Shown here one piece after another: positions 25,864-35,814 of a stretch of 64,000 nucleotides of DNA. A program made the position numbers and the translations under genes. How positions within the stretch are numbered: the first letter of the stretch is position 1; each line of letters starts with the position of its first letter. The stretch lies in the NCBI RefSeq assembly GCF_014648095.1, contig NZ_BMQL01000009.1, positions 105,569 to 169,568 on the forward strand, in the 5' to 3' direction. Below the pieces are notes generated by a model that worked only from the letters and a program-made list of their open reading frames with translations, made no database searches and had not been told where the DNA came from. This stretch comes from Deinococcus ruber. Lineage in GTDB: Bacteria; Deinococcota; Deinococci; Deinococcales; Deinococcaceae.

Positions 25864-26781
25864 TCAACTCTTCTTGCCGAAGGCGGCCCCGGCGATCTCG
25901 GCGATGCCCTGAATGCTGCCCAGCACGCCCACCGACTCCAGCGGCAGGATCAGCGTCTTCTGATTCGGGCTGCTCGCCAGCATGCCCAGCGCGTCTATGT
26001 ATTTCTGCGCCACGAAGTAATTGATGGCCTGCACGCTGCCCGACGCGATGGCCTCGCTGACCATGCGGGTGGCGGCGGCTTCGGCCTGTGCCTGACGTTC
26101 CCGCGCTTCGGCTGCCAGGAACGCGGCCTGACGCGCACCCTCAGCACTCAGAATCTCGGCCTGTTTCTGGCCCTCGGCCTTCAGAATGGCCGCCTGCCGC
26201 AGTCCCTCGGCTTCCAGAATCACGGCCCGCTTGTCGCGCTCGGCCTTCATCTGTCGCCCCATGCTGGCAACCAGATCGGCTGGCGGCTTGATGTCCTTGA
26301 TCTCGATGCGCGTGATCTTGACACCCCACGGCTCGGTCGCCTCATCCACCACCCGCAGCAGCCGGGTATTGATCGAGTCGCGCTGAGACAGCAGTTCGTC
26401 CAGATCCATGCTGCCCATCACGGTGCGGATATTGGTCATGGTCAGATTCAGCATCGCCTGATTCAGATTGCCGACTTCGTAGCTGGCCTTTGCAGAATCC
26501 AGAATCTGATAGAACATCACGCCGTCGACTGTGACCTGGGCGTTGTCTTTGGTAATGATCTCCTGCGACTGCACGTCGAGGACCTGCTCCATGATGTTGA
26601 CGCGCCGCCCGATGCGGTCGATATACGGCAGAATGACGTTCAGGCCCGGCTTCAGCGTGCGCTGATACTTGCCGAAGCGCTCCTGCGTCCATTCATAGCC
26701 CTGCGGCACGCTCTTGATGCCCGCTGCCAGCGTCACGATGACCAGCAATAGCAGAATTCCAGCGAAGACAGCAAATCCCAT
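25864..26781 (-). CDS. SPFH/Band 7 (stomatin, QmcA-type) membrane scaffold protein
   Basis: A 305-residue protein. A single N-terminal membrane helix ([17 protein letters not shown]) precedes the SPFH domain, with [36 protein letters not shown] and [15 protein letters not shown] charged Ala/Glu-rich coiled coil follows ([20 protein letters not shown]). Start 26781 has a GAGGT upstream; a much longer in-frame start at 27042 has no family support. It forms an operon with nfeD. Confidence 0.92.
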   Translation of the reverse strand: MGFAVFAGILLLLVIVTLAAGIKSVPQGYEWTQERFGKYQRTLKPGLNVILPYIDRIGRRVNIMEQVLDVQSQEIITKDNAQVTVDGVMFYQILDSAKASYEVGNLNQAMLNLTMTNIRTVMGSMDLDELLSQRDSINTRLLRVVDEATEPWGVKITRIEIKDIKPPADLVASMGRQMKAERDKRAVILEAEGLRQAAILKAEGQKQAEILSAEGARQAAFLAAEARERQAQAEAAATRMVSEAIASGSVQAINYFVAQKYIDALGMLASSPNQKTLILPLESVGVLGSIQGIAEIAGAAFGKKS

Positions 26782-26986
26782 TTCGACCTCGGATGAACTG
26801 AACGCTTCTTGTGCGGGCCTGGAGAGCTGGCGTTCAGGGAAAGCAGGCTTATCAACAGTCTGAGCTTCTTTTTCACCGCTGAGCGTGTGGGTTACGGTCT
26901 TTGTGCGGCAGAAAAATGAGAATGATGGGGGTTCGGGGCGGCTTCTCATCATGTTGTCACCCGAAGTGCGCCCGTATGCTCTGGAC

Positions 26987-27721
26987 ATGATTCCAGAACT
27001 GCCCAATCCGGCGGAAGTGAACGGCACGGCCCGCAGCGGCATGACCTACCGCATCTTCGGCACCGTGCAGCCCACGCTGATCGTGGATGTCGATTCGCGC
27101 CACAGCATGATCAGCGACGCGGGCGGCATGTCGTGGATGAGTGCCAGCGTGGATATGAACACCGGAGCGCCGGGCGGCCTGCTGGCAGGGCTGGCCCGCA
27201 TGGTGAGCGGCGGCACGCTGTTCATGATCACCTTCAACACCCGCACCGAGGGGCAGATCGCCTTTGCTGCCGACTTTCCCGGCAAGATCGTGCCGATGGA
27301 ACTGGAAGCGGGCGAGAGCATCATCATGCATAAACATGCCTTCCTCGCGTCGGAAGCGAGCGTTCAACTCGCCGTCACCTTCACGCGCCGTTTCGGGGCC
27401 GGACTGGTGGGCGGCGACGGCTTCGTGTTGCAGAAGGTGACCGGGCCGGGCATGGCCTTTGCCGAGCTGGACGGCGACGCCATCGAGTACAACCTCCAGC
27501 CGGGCGAGACGCTGCTGGTCGAGCCGGGCCATCTGGCGATGTTCGACCCCAGCGTCAATTTCGATATTCAGATGATGAAGGGCATTCGCAATCTGATCTT
27601 CTCGGGCGAGGCACTGTTCTTTGCACGCCTCCAGGGGCCGGGCCGGGTGTGGCTGAACAGCATGACCGCCAGCAAGGTGGCCCACCGCATCGGTGAATAC
27701 CTGCCCAGCAGCGGAAGCTGA
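26987..27721 (+). CDS. AIM24/TIGR00266-family protein
   Basis: A 244-residue beta-rich protein of the AIM24 family. Hallmarks are the glycine-rich segments [15 protein letters not shown] and [18 protein letters not shown], and later [18 protein letters not shown] with [15 protein letters not shown]. Its molecular role is unknown; bacterial members are linked to stress or membrane-associated functions. ATG 26987 lies eight bases after TATGCT, consistent with a leaderless start; ATG 26951 is the alternative. It is divergent from the SPFH gene. Confidence 0.85.
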   Translation: MIPELPNPAEVNGTARSGMTYRIFGTVQPTLIVDVDSRHSMISDAGGMSWMSASVDMNTGAPGGLLAGLARMVSGGTLFMITFNTRTEGQIAFAADFPGKIVPMELEAGESIIMHKHAFLASEASVQLAVTFTRRFGAGLVGGDGFVLQKVTGPGMAFAELDGDAIEYNLQPGETLLVEPGHLAMFDPSVNFDIQMMKGIRNLIFSGEALFFARLQGPGRVWLNSMTASKVAHRIGEYLPSSGS

Positions 27722-27890
27722 GATAAAGGGAAGTCGGGAGTAGGAAGAGGAAAGTGGGAACAGCGGCGGGAAGCTGCCTGAAAACGTTCATGATTCGCGT
27801 AGATTCGGCCCCTGTGCCTGCCATTTCTTCCATACTGGCAGCACTTCTCCCCTACGGCAGAAGGGCCACGCGGCCAGAAAGGAAGGAACC

Positions 27891-28238
27891 ATGACCGATT
27901 CACGGCAGGATCAGACGAACGGAACCACGACCTTTGAAGACTCTCTGGCAGTCGCGCAGCAGGCCATTGCCGACTTCGAGGCCGATGATGGGCTGAAATT
28001 GCAGGCACGTCTGTTGCCAGATGCGCTGGAAGTGTGGGCCGAGGCCGGACAGGGCAACGGGCGGCAGGCGATGGGCTACACGGCGGCGCGGGCCGATCTG
28101 GAACAGCACGGCACCGCCTGGTTTCTGCGCCGCGCCCTGCGGAGCCTGAACGACCTGTACCGCGCTTCCCACCTGCCGACCTCGGCTCAGGACGTGCCCA
28201 CCGAGCAGCTGAAGCCACCGGAAAGCTACGAGCGCTGA
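27891..28238 (+). CDS. Small uncharacterised protein
   Basis: A 115-residue acidic soluble protein with no recognised domain. A clear GGAAGGA precedes the ATG. The central region (FEDSLAVAQQAIADFEADDG to RALRSLNDLYRAS) is probably alpha-helical, with a flexible C-terminus. Its last 13 bases overlap the convergent ROK kinase gene. High-GC codon use and a good ribosome site support it as a real gene, but no function is proposed. Confidence 0.7.
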   Translation: MTDSRQDQTNGTTTFEDSLAVAQQAIADFEADDGLKLQARLLPDALEVWAEAGQGNGRQAMGYTAARADLEQHGTAWFLRRALRSLNDLYRASHLPTSAQDVPTEQLKPPESYER

Positions 28239-29164
28239 CGGGTCGCGGAGCCGAGCCGGGCGGCCCACAGCGCGGCCCCGATCAGTCCGGCATCGGCTCC
28301 CAGTTCGGCATGGACGATCTGCGGCTGATAGCGCTCTGGGAAGTGTGCCAGGGCGGTTCTGACGCGCTCCAGATAGCCGTCCCGCAGCCCGACGCTGCCG
28401 CCCAGTGCAGCGCGGGTAATGCCCAGCATCGCTGCCAGATCTGCCACTTTCCAGGCGATCAGGGCGGCGCTGCGGGTGTAATCGGCGTCGGCCTGCGCGT
28501 CTCCGGCTTCGGCGGCGTCGGCCAGGGCGCGGGCATTCTGTTGGCCCTGCAAGGCAGCGCGGGCATTCAGAGCGGTGCCGCTGGTTTCGAATTCCAGCGG
28601 CCCCAGTCGGCCCAGCGGCGGAACGTCGGTGCCACTCTGCCACAGGGCAGGCACGCTCACGAAGCCCAGTTCGGCGTCCAGCCCGTTGCCCGCCAGATGC
28701 AGCCGCCCGTCCAGAATCAGCCCAGCGCCCACCCCGGTACTCACCGTGATGAACATGAATTCACGGCTGCCCCGGCCCGCTCCCGCCGCATATTCGCCCC
28801 AGGCAGCAGCGCGGGCGTCGTTGAGCGCCGAACTGGGCAGGTTCAGCCGCTCGCCCAGTTCCGCACTCAGGGGAATATCGGTCCAGCCCGGGAAGGTGTG
28901 GGCGGCGGTGGCGGTCACGCGTCCACCCGCCACCGCTCCGGCACACGCGACACCCAGGGCGCGGCACTCGGCGGCCAGCGGGCGGGCCAGTTCGGCTGCT
29001 GCGAGAATCACGCTGCCCGGCGTGGACGGCTTGGGCGTGCGGGTTTCGAGGCGCTGGACGATCTGCCCGCCCACGACCTGCGCGGCCCGGATCGACGTAC
29101 CGCCGATGTCCAGGGCGAGCAGGGGAGAACTCGAACTCAGGTCGGCTGCGTGCAGATCGGTCAT
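28226..29164 (-). CDS. ROK-family sugar kinase (likely amino-sugar kinase)
   Basis: A 312-residue ROK kinase. The ATP-binding DIGGTSIRAAQ is at the N-terminus, LNDARAAAWGEY holds the catalytic Asp, and ITVSTGVGAGLILDGRL is the second phosphate loop. The canonical ROK zinc motif is not obvious; the segment after ELGFVSVP lacks the usual CxCGxxGC. It is divergent from nanE with 116 bases between starts. N-acetylmannosamine kinase is therefore a reasonable guess, since NanE acts on the product. ATG 29164 is chosen because the upstream in-frame extension is not family-like. Confidence 0.82.
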   Translation of the reverse strand: MTDLHAADLSSSSPLLALDIGGTSIRAAQVVGGQIVQRLETRTPKPSTPGSVILAAAELARPLAAECRALGVACAGAVAGGRVTATAAHTFPGWTDIPLSAELGERLNLPSSALNDARAAAWGEYAAGAGRGSREFMFITVSTGVGAGLILDGRLHLAGNGLDAELGFVSVPALWQSGTDVPPLGRLGPLEFETSGTALNARAALQGQQNARALADAAEAGDAQADADYTRSAALIAWKVADLAAMLGITRAALGGSVGLRDGYLERVRTALAHFPERYQPQIVHAELGADAGLIGAALWAARLGSATRQRS

Positions 29165-29280
29165 GGTGGTAGGAAGGATAGCGGCTGATACGGCTTCCAG
29201 GTCAATCTGGCGGGCGTGGTCCTGCGGCGGAGGTCGGCGGCGGCGCTGCCTGGGGCCTCCGGAGATGGTCAAATACGGGC

Positions 29281-29976
29281 ATGATTTCTTCTGATCGGCT
29301 TCTTCCCGGTGTGCTTCAGGCTCTGCGTGGCGAGCTGGTGGTGTCGTGCCAGGCCAACCCCGGCAGCCCGCTGCGCCGCCCCGAGATCATGGCGGCGATG
29401 GCCCAGGCTGCCGAACTGGGCGGCGCGGCGGGGATTCGGCTTCAGGGCTTCGACGACGCGGCGGCGATCCGTGCAGTCACGGCGCTGCCACTCATCGGCC
29501 TGACGAAGACCGACCGACCCGATACCGACATCTACATCACGCCGACGTCGGCAGAGGCCGTGCGGCTGGCCGACCTCGGCTGCGAGATCGTCGCCATCGA
29601 CGCCACGCTGCGCCCGCGCCCCGAGCCGTTTGCCCAGATGGTCGCCCGTGTCCACGCGGCAGGAGCGCTCGTCATGGCCGATATCAGCACGTTTGCCGAG
29701 GCGCAGCAGGCCATGCAGGACGGAGCCGATATCGTCAGCACCACGCTTTCGGGGTACACGCCGTACAGCCGCCAGCAGGAAGGCCCCGACTGGGAACTGA
29801 TGCGCGAACTGCACGCCCAGCAACTTCCGTTTTCCGCCGAGGGCCGCCTGAGTTCCCCGGACGACGCGGCAAAGGCGCTGGCGCACGGAGCGGCCTTCGT
29901 GGTCATCGGCTCTGCCATTACCCGGCCCGACGTGGTGACGGGGTGGTACGTAAACGCCCTGAAGAAGGAGAGCTGA
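29281..29976 (+). CDS. nanE: N-acetylmannosamine-6-phosphate 2-epimerase
   Basis: A 231-residue TIM-barrel epimerase converting ManNAc-6-phosphate to GlcNAc-6-phosphate in sialic acid and amino-sugar catabolism. Motifs are LVVSCQANPGSPLR near the N-terminus, IGLTKTDRPDTDIYITPT, IVAIDATLRPRP, DIVSTTLSGYTPYS and FVVIGSAITRPD. These match NanE closely. It is divergent from a ROK kinase, a usual partner. No sialic acid lyase is seen nearby. Confidence 0.94.
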   Translation: MISSDRLLPGVLQALRGELVVSCQANPGSPLRRPEIMAAMAQAAELGGAAGIRLQGFDDAAAIRAVTALPLIGLTKTDRPDTDIYITPTSAEAVRLADLGCEIVAIDATLRPRPEPFAQMVARVHAAGALVMADISTFAEAQQAMQDGADIVSTTLSGYTPYSRQQEGPDWELMRELHAQQLPFSAEGRLSSPDDAAKALAHGAAFVVIGSAITRPDVVTGWYVNALKKES

Positions 29977-29979
29977 AGC

Positions 29980-31185
29980 TTAGGGCGCGAAGCGTTTGAC
30001 CTGCACGCTGTATGTTCCGCCGCTGCGCTCGCACCACGCCACCACTGCGCGGCCATCGGCGTCCACCGTGACCGAGGCCGAGCGGGCGTCGCCAGCCTTC
30101 AGATTGAGTGGACCGCCGCCCAGCAGCGTCCAGCCGTTCCCGGTCCAGCGTTTCGCATACACGTTTCGCCCCGCGTCGGTGCCTTCGACCCACGCCAGCA
30201 GCGGATATCCGCGTGCGTCCAGTGCCAGATTCGGACGTTCTGCCAGCAGCCGGGAATCGATGTTCAGAGTCGCACCCAGCGAGGCCCAGCGCTGTCCAGT
30301 CCAGCGTTTGACGAACAGGTTATCGACGCCACCCTGATCTTCCAGCCACGCCGCAACCACCCCGGCAGGCCCGGCAGCCAGCTGAGGAGCGAAGGTATAC
30401 GTATGAGGCCGGAAGTTCAGGGGGCCGCCCAGATACGTCCATTTCTTGCCCGAGCCGAGCTGCGCCACGAATACGTCGCTGTGGGCCACGTCGCCTTCCA
30501 GCCAGGCGGTGTAGATGGTGCCCTGTGGCCCGCGTGCCGCAGCGGGAAAGAAGGCCGCCTTCCCGATGGTGTGGTTCAGCGTCGGCGTCTGTTCCTCCCA
30601 GACTTTCGCTCCAGGCTGCCAGTAGAACGGCTGCACCACCTGTGCAAACGCGCCGGGGTAATAGATATTCGTCCAGGTCAGGTACGGCTGATTCTGCGTG
30701 GTGACGGTGAAGGCCCGCGATTTGCCCGCGTCGCTCAGGTTGCGCCGCACGGCGTACAGGCCGGGATCGCTCCAGCTGCTGCCGTTCCAGCGCGACATCA
30801 GGTAGCTGTCGACGTGCGCGGTTCCGGCGTCTTCGGCCCACCCGAGCCACGGCTGTCCGTCGGGGCCGTGCACGGCGCTGAGCTGCCAGGCATTGTGAAC
30901 CGGATTCTCGTTCAGCAGGCCACCCAGCGCTGTCCAGCCGCCACCGTTCCAGCGAACCGCGTGCAGATGCCCGAACACCTCGCCCCCACTCGGACTGAGT
31001 TCCACCCACGCCAGAACCGGCTGACCGTCGGGGCCAGTGGTCAGGGCGGTCATGGTGGCGTCGGCGCGGCTGGGCGAGGGCAGCGTGGCAGAGGGCGTGC
31101 CGCCGCCCGCCAGTGCGCTTCCCAGCAGGCCGAGGATCCACAGCGAACGGGTAAGGGGACGGCGGACGAGGGTGGATCTGAGCAT
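29980..31185 (-). CDS. Secreted repeat protein, probable seven-bladed beta-propeller
   Basis: A 401-residue exported protein. An Arg-containing N-terminus and hydrophobic core (LTRSLWILGLLGSALAGG) form a signal peptide. The mature part consists of about seven repeats of 45-55 residues, each with a strand like PVLAWVE, IYTAWLE or PLLAWVE and, in most, a block such as WNGGGWTALGG, WTGQRWASLGA or WTGNGWTLLGG. This pattern suggests a beta-propeller. Start 31185 has GGAGG five bases upstream. No catalytic motif is evident; ligand binding or a surface role is possible. Confidence 0.8.
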   Translation of the reverse strand: MLRSTLVRRPLTRSLWILGLLGSALAGGGTPSATLPSPSRADATMTALTTGPDGQPVLAWVELSPSGGEVFGHLHAVRWNGGGWTALGGLLNENPVHNAWQLSAVHGPDGQPWLGWAEDAGTAHVDSYLMSRWNGSSWSDPGLYAVRRNLSDAGKSRAFTVTTQNQPYLTWTNIYYPGAFAQVVQPFYWQPGAKVWEEQTPTLNHTIGKAAFFPAAARGPQGTIYTAWLEGDVAHSDVFVAQLGSGKKWTYLGGPLNFRPHTYTFAPQLAAGPAGVVAAWLEDQGGVDNLFVKRWTGQRWASLGATLNIDSRLLAERPNLALDARGYPLLAWVEGTDAGRNVYAKRWTGNGWTLLGGGPLNLKAGDARSASVTVDADGRAVVAWCERSGGTYSVQVKRFAP

Positions 31186-31557
31186 GAAGCCTCCGGAGGA
31201 AGAGTGAAGGTGCGGTTCAGCCGAACGGCAGGAGAGAAACTCTAGGCTGGGTGTGCTCAGTATCCAGGGCACAGCCACTTCAGGCAATGTTACCGGGCGA
31301 TTGTTGCTGCTCCTCTGTGCCCCCTGCGTTTACCTGTGCCCCCCAACTCCTTATGCCTTATAAAGGCAGATCGGCGCACTGGGCGGTATCCTGCGGCATG
31401 TCGGCCCAATTCTTCTTATCGTTATCTCAGAGGGTGCTGTCAGGGAAGCCGGTTGAGTACTGAAGACGGTTTACCAACCGGTCTCGCAGAGGATACAAAC
31501 AGCTTTCCCGGTACCCCGTCGCTGACAGAGGGTGCAGAGACAGTGGACGTTGAAATC
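31186..31557. promoter_or_regulatory. Upstream region shared by the divergent propeller and histidine kinase genes
   Basis: These 372 bases hold no convincing gene. They contain the palindrome TGCCTT-ATA-AAGGCA at 31354-31368 and a direct repeat CTGTGCCCCC at 31315-31324 and 31334-31343. Both could be regulator sites for the kinase gene. An open frame continuous with the kinase runs back to 31336, but the family-like N-terminus begins at 31558. Confidence 0.45.
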
Positions 31558-34380
31558 ATGGACATTTCTCCACAGCCCTCGTTGGGCGAGCGTCTTCAGG
31601 ACGTGACCGAGAGCCTTGCTGCCGCGACCACGCAGCAGGACGTGTTCGACGTGGTGCTTCAGCAGGCCCTTGACGCCCTGCACGCCTTGGCTGGCGCGGT
31701 GCTGCTGGTGTCGGCGGGGGGCATGCGGCTGGAACTCGCGGCGATGCGCGGGTATATGCCGGACGCCAAGACGGTATGGCAGGAAGGCCCGCTGACGGCA
31801 GACGTGCCTGCCGGAGACGCCCTGCTTCGTCGTCAGGTGCTGTTTTTCGAGCATATGGGTGCGCTTCAGGCGGCGTATCCCGAGCTGGAAGAGCGCACCG
31901 GAGGCGTGGCGGCGGTGGCCTCGGCAGTGCTGCCGATGTTTCAGGGAACTGAACGGCTCGGCTGTATCGTGCTGGATTTCCGCGAACCACACGTCTTCTC
32001 GCCTGACGAACAGCGGTTTCTGCGAACGCTCAGCGCACAGTGCGGCATTGCGCTGGGCCGCGCGCACCTGACCCGCGACCTCGAACAGCGGGTCATGCAG
32101 CGCACCGCACAGCTGGAAGAAGAGATGCGTGCTCAGGCCGCGTTCGTGGCATTCACCGAGACGGTGGGCACCGAGACGGGCGTGATGGCGATTGCTCAGG
32201 AGGCGATCCGGGTTCTGCGGGTGCGCTTTCCGGGTTCGAGCATCCTGTACTTCGGACGCGGCGAGGTCGGCACTGAAACAGGCGTCGGGGCAGACACCGA
32301 CCTGTGGAAGGCGCGGCTATGGAGCGACGACGTGCAGGGCGAGCTGGCGGCGAGCATTCAGGCCGGGCTGTCTGCCGACATTCCGCTGATCGCGGCGCTG
32401 CTGAAGACCAGGGAAGCGGTGTTCACTGACAACTGGGACGCCGAGCGCGAGGGCATCGAACACACCCAGGTCTTCGGGACGGTGGGGACGTATCCGCTGA
32501 TGCTCGGCGGCAAAATGAACGGCTTTTTGCTGGTCGGACGCAGAGACGCGCCTTCCTGGACGGAGCGTGACCGGGCGCTGTTGCGGGCCGTCGGACAGAG
32601 CCTGACGCTGGCGCTGGAGCGGGCCGAGCAGACCCAGCACCTCAGGCGGCAGAACGCCGAACTCGATGCTCGCAGCCGGGCGCTGGACGCCTTCGCCGAG
32701 CTGACACGCGGGCTGGCCGTGCAGAGCGGGCCGTCTGCTTTCGTGCAGCGGGCGCAGGAAGTGGTGCTGTCACTGCTTCCGGCAGGCTACTCGGTGTACT
32801 ACGAGCCTTCCGGCGGGCAGTGGAAAAACCGCATGCAGGTGGGTGCCGTCGGCCATCAGGCGCTTCAGGACTTTATAGACGCGGGGCCGCCTCAGGGGCA
32901 GACGCCCTCCATCGATCTCCCCTGGAGTACCCGGCAGGCGCTGTATCAGGATATGTACGTCAGGGGCACCGACACCCCCACCGAGATGGTGCAGCACATT
33001 CACGCCGTCGCCTCGCTGCCGGTGCTGGTGTACGGCGAGCCGGTGGGCGTGTTTATCGCAGTGGTCTTCGAGCAGCGGGCCTGGACGCCGACCGACCGCG
33101 TGGTGCTCGAAACGGTCGTCCGGAGCCTCGGGCTGGCCCTCGAACGTGCCGAGACGGTTCGCCAGCTCGACGAAGAGCGTGCGGCACTGGCGGCTTTTAC
33201 CGCCTTCGCCGAAGTGGTCGGCTCTCAGACCGACGTGCTGACGCTGGTACGCCAGGCCGCCGACCTGATGCGCGGCTCGCGCCCGGTCGACGTGATGTAT
33301 TTCGTGCGCGACGGCGACATTTTCCGGATGCAGGTCTGGACAGACGACGTTCCCAGAACGCTGCTGGAATCCTCAGGCTACACCCTGACGGCGCAGACCT
33401 TCGCGCAGGCAGACCGCGAGCATGACGTGGTCTTTCTGGATAACTGGGACGCCCGCAGCCAGGGTCTGCCGGAATCGGCTCTGTACAGCGCGGTTGCGTT
33501 TCAGCCGTTCTTCCGGGGCGACACCATGACGAGCATCCTGATCATGGGATCGCGCAGCGCCGCTCAGTGGCACGAGCGCGACAAGGGAATTTTCCGTGCG
33601 CTGGGCCGCAGCCTGAGTCTGGCGCTGGAGCGGGCCGAGCAGTCGCAACAGCTGATCGCTCAGCGCGACGCCCTCGACGCCCGTACCCAGGCACTCACCG
33701 AGGCCAACGAGGAACTCGAAGCCTTCGCGTACTCGGTGTCGCACGACCTGCGGACCCCGGTGCGCCACATCAACGGGTTCAACCATCTGCTGCGCCGGAC
33801 GCTGGGCGACAAGCTCGACGACAAGGCGGCCCGGTATCTCGACATCGTTGAAGACGCCACCGCCCGCATGAACACGCTGATCGACGCCATGCTCAACCTC
33901 TCGCGCACCTCGCGTCAGCCACTCAGGCTCGGGTTGGTCGATATGGGGGCGCTGCTGGAGAGCGTTCAGGCCGAACTGATGGTAGGCGAACTCGACCGGC
34001 GGGTGGAGTGGCGTTTCAGTGTGCTGCCGATGGTGTCTGCCGACTTCGATCTGCTGCGGCAGGTGATGGTGAATCTGCTGTCCAACGCCCTGAAATACAG
34101 CCGTACCCGGCAGCCCGCCGTGATCGAGGTGTGGGCCGACGAGCGCGAAACCGAGTGGGAATTCTTCGTGCGCGACAACGGTGTGGGTTTCGATACCCGC
34201 TACAAAGACAAGCTGTTCGGCGTGTTTCAGCGTCTGCACCGTCAGGACGAGTTCGAGGGAACCGGGGTGGGCCTTGCCAACGTGCGCCGGATTGTGGCGC
34301 GGCACGGCGGTCAGGTGTCGGCTCAGGGCGCACTGAACGAGGGCGCGACCTTCTCGTTTACGCTGTCGAAAGGCGAGTAG
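31558..34380 (+). CDS. Multi-GAF sensor histidine kinase (four GAF-like domains)
   Basis: A 940-residue soluble kinase similar in design to the one at 21855. It has four GAF-like modules (about 10-170, 190-350, 365-540, 550-705) joined by helices with short heptad runs. HisKA has EAFAYSVSHDLRTPVRHING. The ATPase domain has NLLSNALKYSRTRQ, DNGVGFDTRYKDKLFG and GTGVGLANVRRIV. The C-terminal half resembles bacteriophytochrome-type kinases, but I do not see a PHY or PAS bilin site. ATG 31558 is chosen; a GTG at 31543 is a close alternative. No response regulator is adjacent. Confidence 0.88.
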   Translation: MDISPQPSLGERLQDVTESLAAATTQQDVFDVVLQQALDALHALAGAVLLVSAGGMRLELAAMRGYMPDAKTVWQEGPLTADVPAGDALLRRQVLFFEHMGALQAAYPELEERTGGVAAVASAVLPMFQGTERLGCIVLDFREPHVFSPDEQRFLRTLSAQCGIALGRAHLTRDLEQRVMQRTAQLEEEMRAQAAFVAFTETVGTETGVMAIAQEAIRVLRVRFPGSSILYFGRGEVGTETGVGADTDLWKARLWSDDVQGELAASIQAGLSADIPLIAALLKTREAVFTDNWDAEREGIEHTQVFGTVGTYPLMLGGKMNGFLLVGRRDAPSWTERDRALLRAVGQSLTLALERAEQTQHLRRQNAELDARSRALDAFAELTRGLAVQSGPSAFVQRAQEVVLSLLPAGYSVYYEPSGGQWKNRMQVGAVGHQALQDFIDAGPPQGQTPSIDLPWSTRQALYQDMYVRGTDTPTEMVQHIHAVASLPVLVYGEPVGVFIAVVFEQRAWTPTDRVVLETVVRSLGLALERAETVRQLDEERAALAAFTAFAEVVGSQTDVLTLVRQAADLMRGSRPVDVMYFVRDGDIFRMQVWTDDVPRTLLESSGYTLTAQTFAQADREHDVVFLDNWDARSQGLPESALYSAVAFQPFFRGDTMTSILIMGSRSAAQWHERDKGIFRALGRSLSLALERAEQSQQLIAQRDALDARTQALTEANEELEAFAYSVSHDLRTPVRHINGFNHLLRRTLGDKLDDKAARYLDIVEDATARMNTLIDAMLNLSRTSRQPLRLGLVDMGALLESVQAELMVGELDRRVEWRFSVLPMVSADFDLLRQVMVNLLSNALKYSRTRQPAVIEVWADERETEWEFFVRDNGVGFDTRYKDKLFGVFQRLHRQDEFEGTGVGLANVRRIVARHGGQVSAQGALNEGATFSFTLSKGE

Positions 34381-34395
34381 GAAGCGGCAGAACGC

Positions 34396-35808
34396 TTACG
34401 CCAGCCGTTCCCCTGCGCCGCGCTCGCGGAAGCTCTGCCACGCTGCTGCCAGCCGCTCCACCGCTTCCGGCAGGTACTCGGGCGGCACGGTAAACGGCAG
34501 GCGCAGGTACGAATCTGGCAGGTCGGTCACGCCCATCGAGGCCCCCGGAAACAGCCGCACACCATGTCGGCGGGCTGCGTGGGTAAAGCCGCTGGCGTTG
34601 CGGGTCGGCAGCTGCGCCCACAGAAACTGGCCGCCGCTGGGCACCTCGAAGCTCCAGTCGGGCAACTTCTCGCGCAGCAGGTTCACCAGCAGGTCGCGGG
34701 CCGGAAGCACGGCTGCGCGGCGCTCGGCCCGCAGCGTGGGCAGGTCTTGCAGCAGGTTCAGCGCGATCATCTGGCTGGGCATCGACGAGCCGAAATCGCA
34801 GAGTGTCTTGGACTGGATGAGTGGGGCGGCCAACGAGGCAGGAACCCGCATCCAGCCGACCCGCAGGCCCGCCCAGAACAGCTTGCTCAGCGAGCCGACA
34901 CAGATGATCGGGGCGGTAGGGGCAAACGCAGCCAGACGCGGCGGAAGCTTCGTGGCGCTCAGGCCCAGATCGATCAGCGTTTCATCCTCGATGGTCGGAA
35001 GTTGCGCGTGTGCAATCAGCCCTGCCACGCGCTCGCGGCTGCCAGCGGGCAGCACCGTACCGGTGGGATTCTGGAAGGTCGGCGTCAGGAAGGCCAGTCT
35101 CGGCCCCGCCGCGAGTTGCTGCTCGAAGTCGGTGGGCCGCACGCCCTGGGCCGTGACCGGACTGCCCAGCAGCCGTGCGCCTGCGGCCCGGAACACGTCG
35201 ATGGCCCCGAAATACGTGGGCGTTTCCAGCAGAGCACAGTCGCCGCGCTTCAGAAAAGTGCTGGCGATGATCGAAATGGCCTGCTGTGCCCCGGTGGTCA
35301 CGATGATCTGTTCGGGCGTGGTGGGCAGTCCACTGCGGCTGTACAGCTGGGCCAGCGTTGCCCGCAGGTCGGCCAGACCCAGCGGGTGATACACCGATTC
35401 GCTGAAGGCTCCTGCACTGGCCTGCTGTACCCGCGCCTGCTGTACGGGCGTCAGGGTCGGGACGGCAATGGTCAGATCGAGTTCGCCGGGTGGCTGATGA
35501 CCGGTTCGCAGCGGGCTTCGCAGGGCCAGCACTTCGGCCTGCCGGGGCGCGGTGGGCGAAACGTGCGTGCCGCTGCCCTGCCGCCGACTGACCCACCCTT
35601 CCGACGCCAGATGCTCATAGGCGGCTACCACGGTGCTGCGGCTGAGATTCAGCAGGTCGGCCAGATGCCGCTCGGAGGGTAACTGCTCGGCGCTGCCCAC
35701 CTGTCCACATTCGATGCAGCCCTGAAGCGCCTGCGAAAGCTGCACATACCTTGGCCCGCGCCCACCGCTCCAGTGCGCGAGCAGAGCCGACCAGCGCTGA
35801 GTTTCCAT
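34396..35808 (-). CDS. MocR/PdxR-type GntR regulator with aminotransferase domain
   Basis: A 470-residue fusion. The N-terminal winged helix (PSERHLADLLNLSRSTVVAAYEHLASEGWV) is GntR-like. The rest is a fold-type I aminotransferase domain with the PLP lysine in ICVGSLSKLFWAGLRVGW. MocR regulators sense a PLP-linked or amine ligand and bind direct repeats. TATACT lies six bases upstream of the ATG, so the mRNA is probably leaderless. It is divergent from a BenE-type transporter whose promoter region holds three direct repeats. Confidence 0.92.
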   Translation of the reverse strand: METQRWSALLAHWSGGRGPRYVQLSQALQGCIECGQVGSAEQLPSERHLADLLNLSRSTVVAAYEHLASEGWVSRRQGSGTHVSPTAPRQAEVLALRSPLRTGHQPPGELDLTIAVPTLTPVQQARVQQASAGAFSESVYHPLGLADLRATLAQLYSRSGLPTTPEQIIVTTGAQQAISIIASTFLKRGDCALLETPTYFGAIDVFRAAGARLLGSPVTAQGVRPTDFEQQLAAGPRLAFLTPTFQNPTGTVLPAGSRERVAGLIAHAQLPTIEDETLIDLGLSATKLPPRLAAFAPTAPIICVGSLSKLFWAGLRVGWMRVPASLAAPLIQSKTLCDFGSSMPSQMIALNLLQDLPTLRAERRAAVLPARDLLVNLLREKLPDWSFEVPSGGQFLWAQLPTRNASGFTHAARRHGVRLFPGASMGVTDLPDSYLRLPFTVPPEYLPEAVERLAAAWQSFRERGAGERLA

Positions 35809-35814
35809 GCGCGG

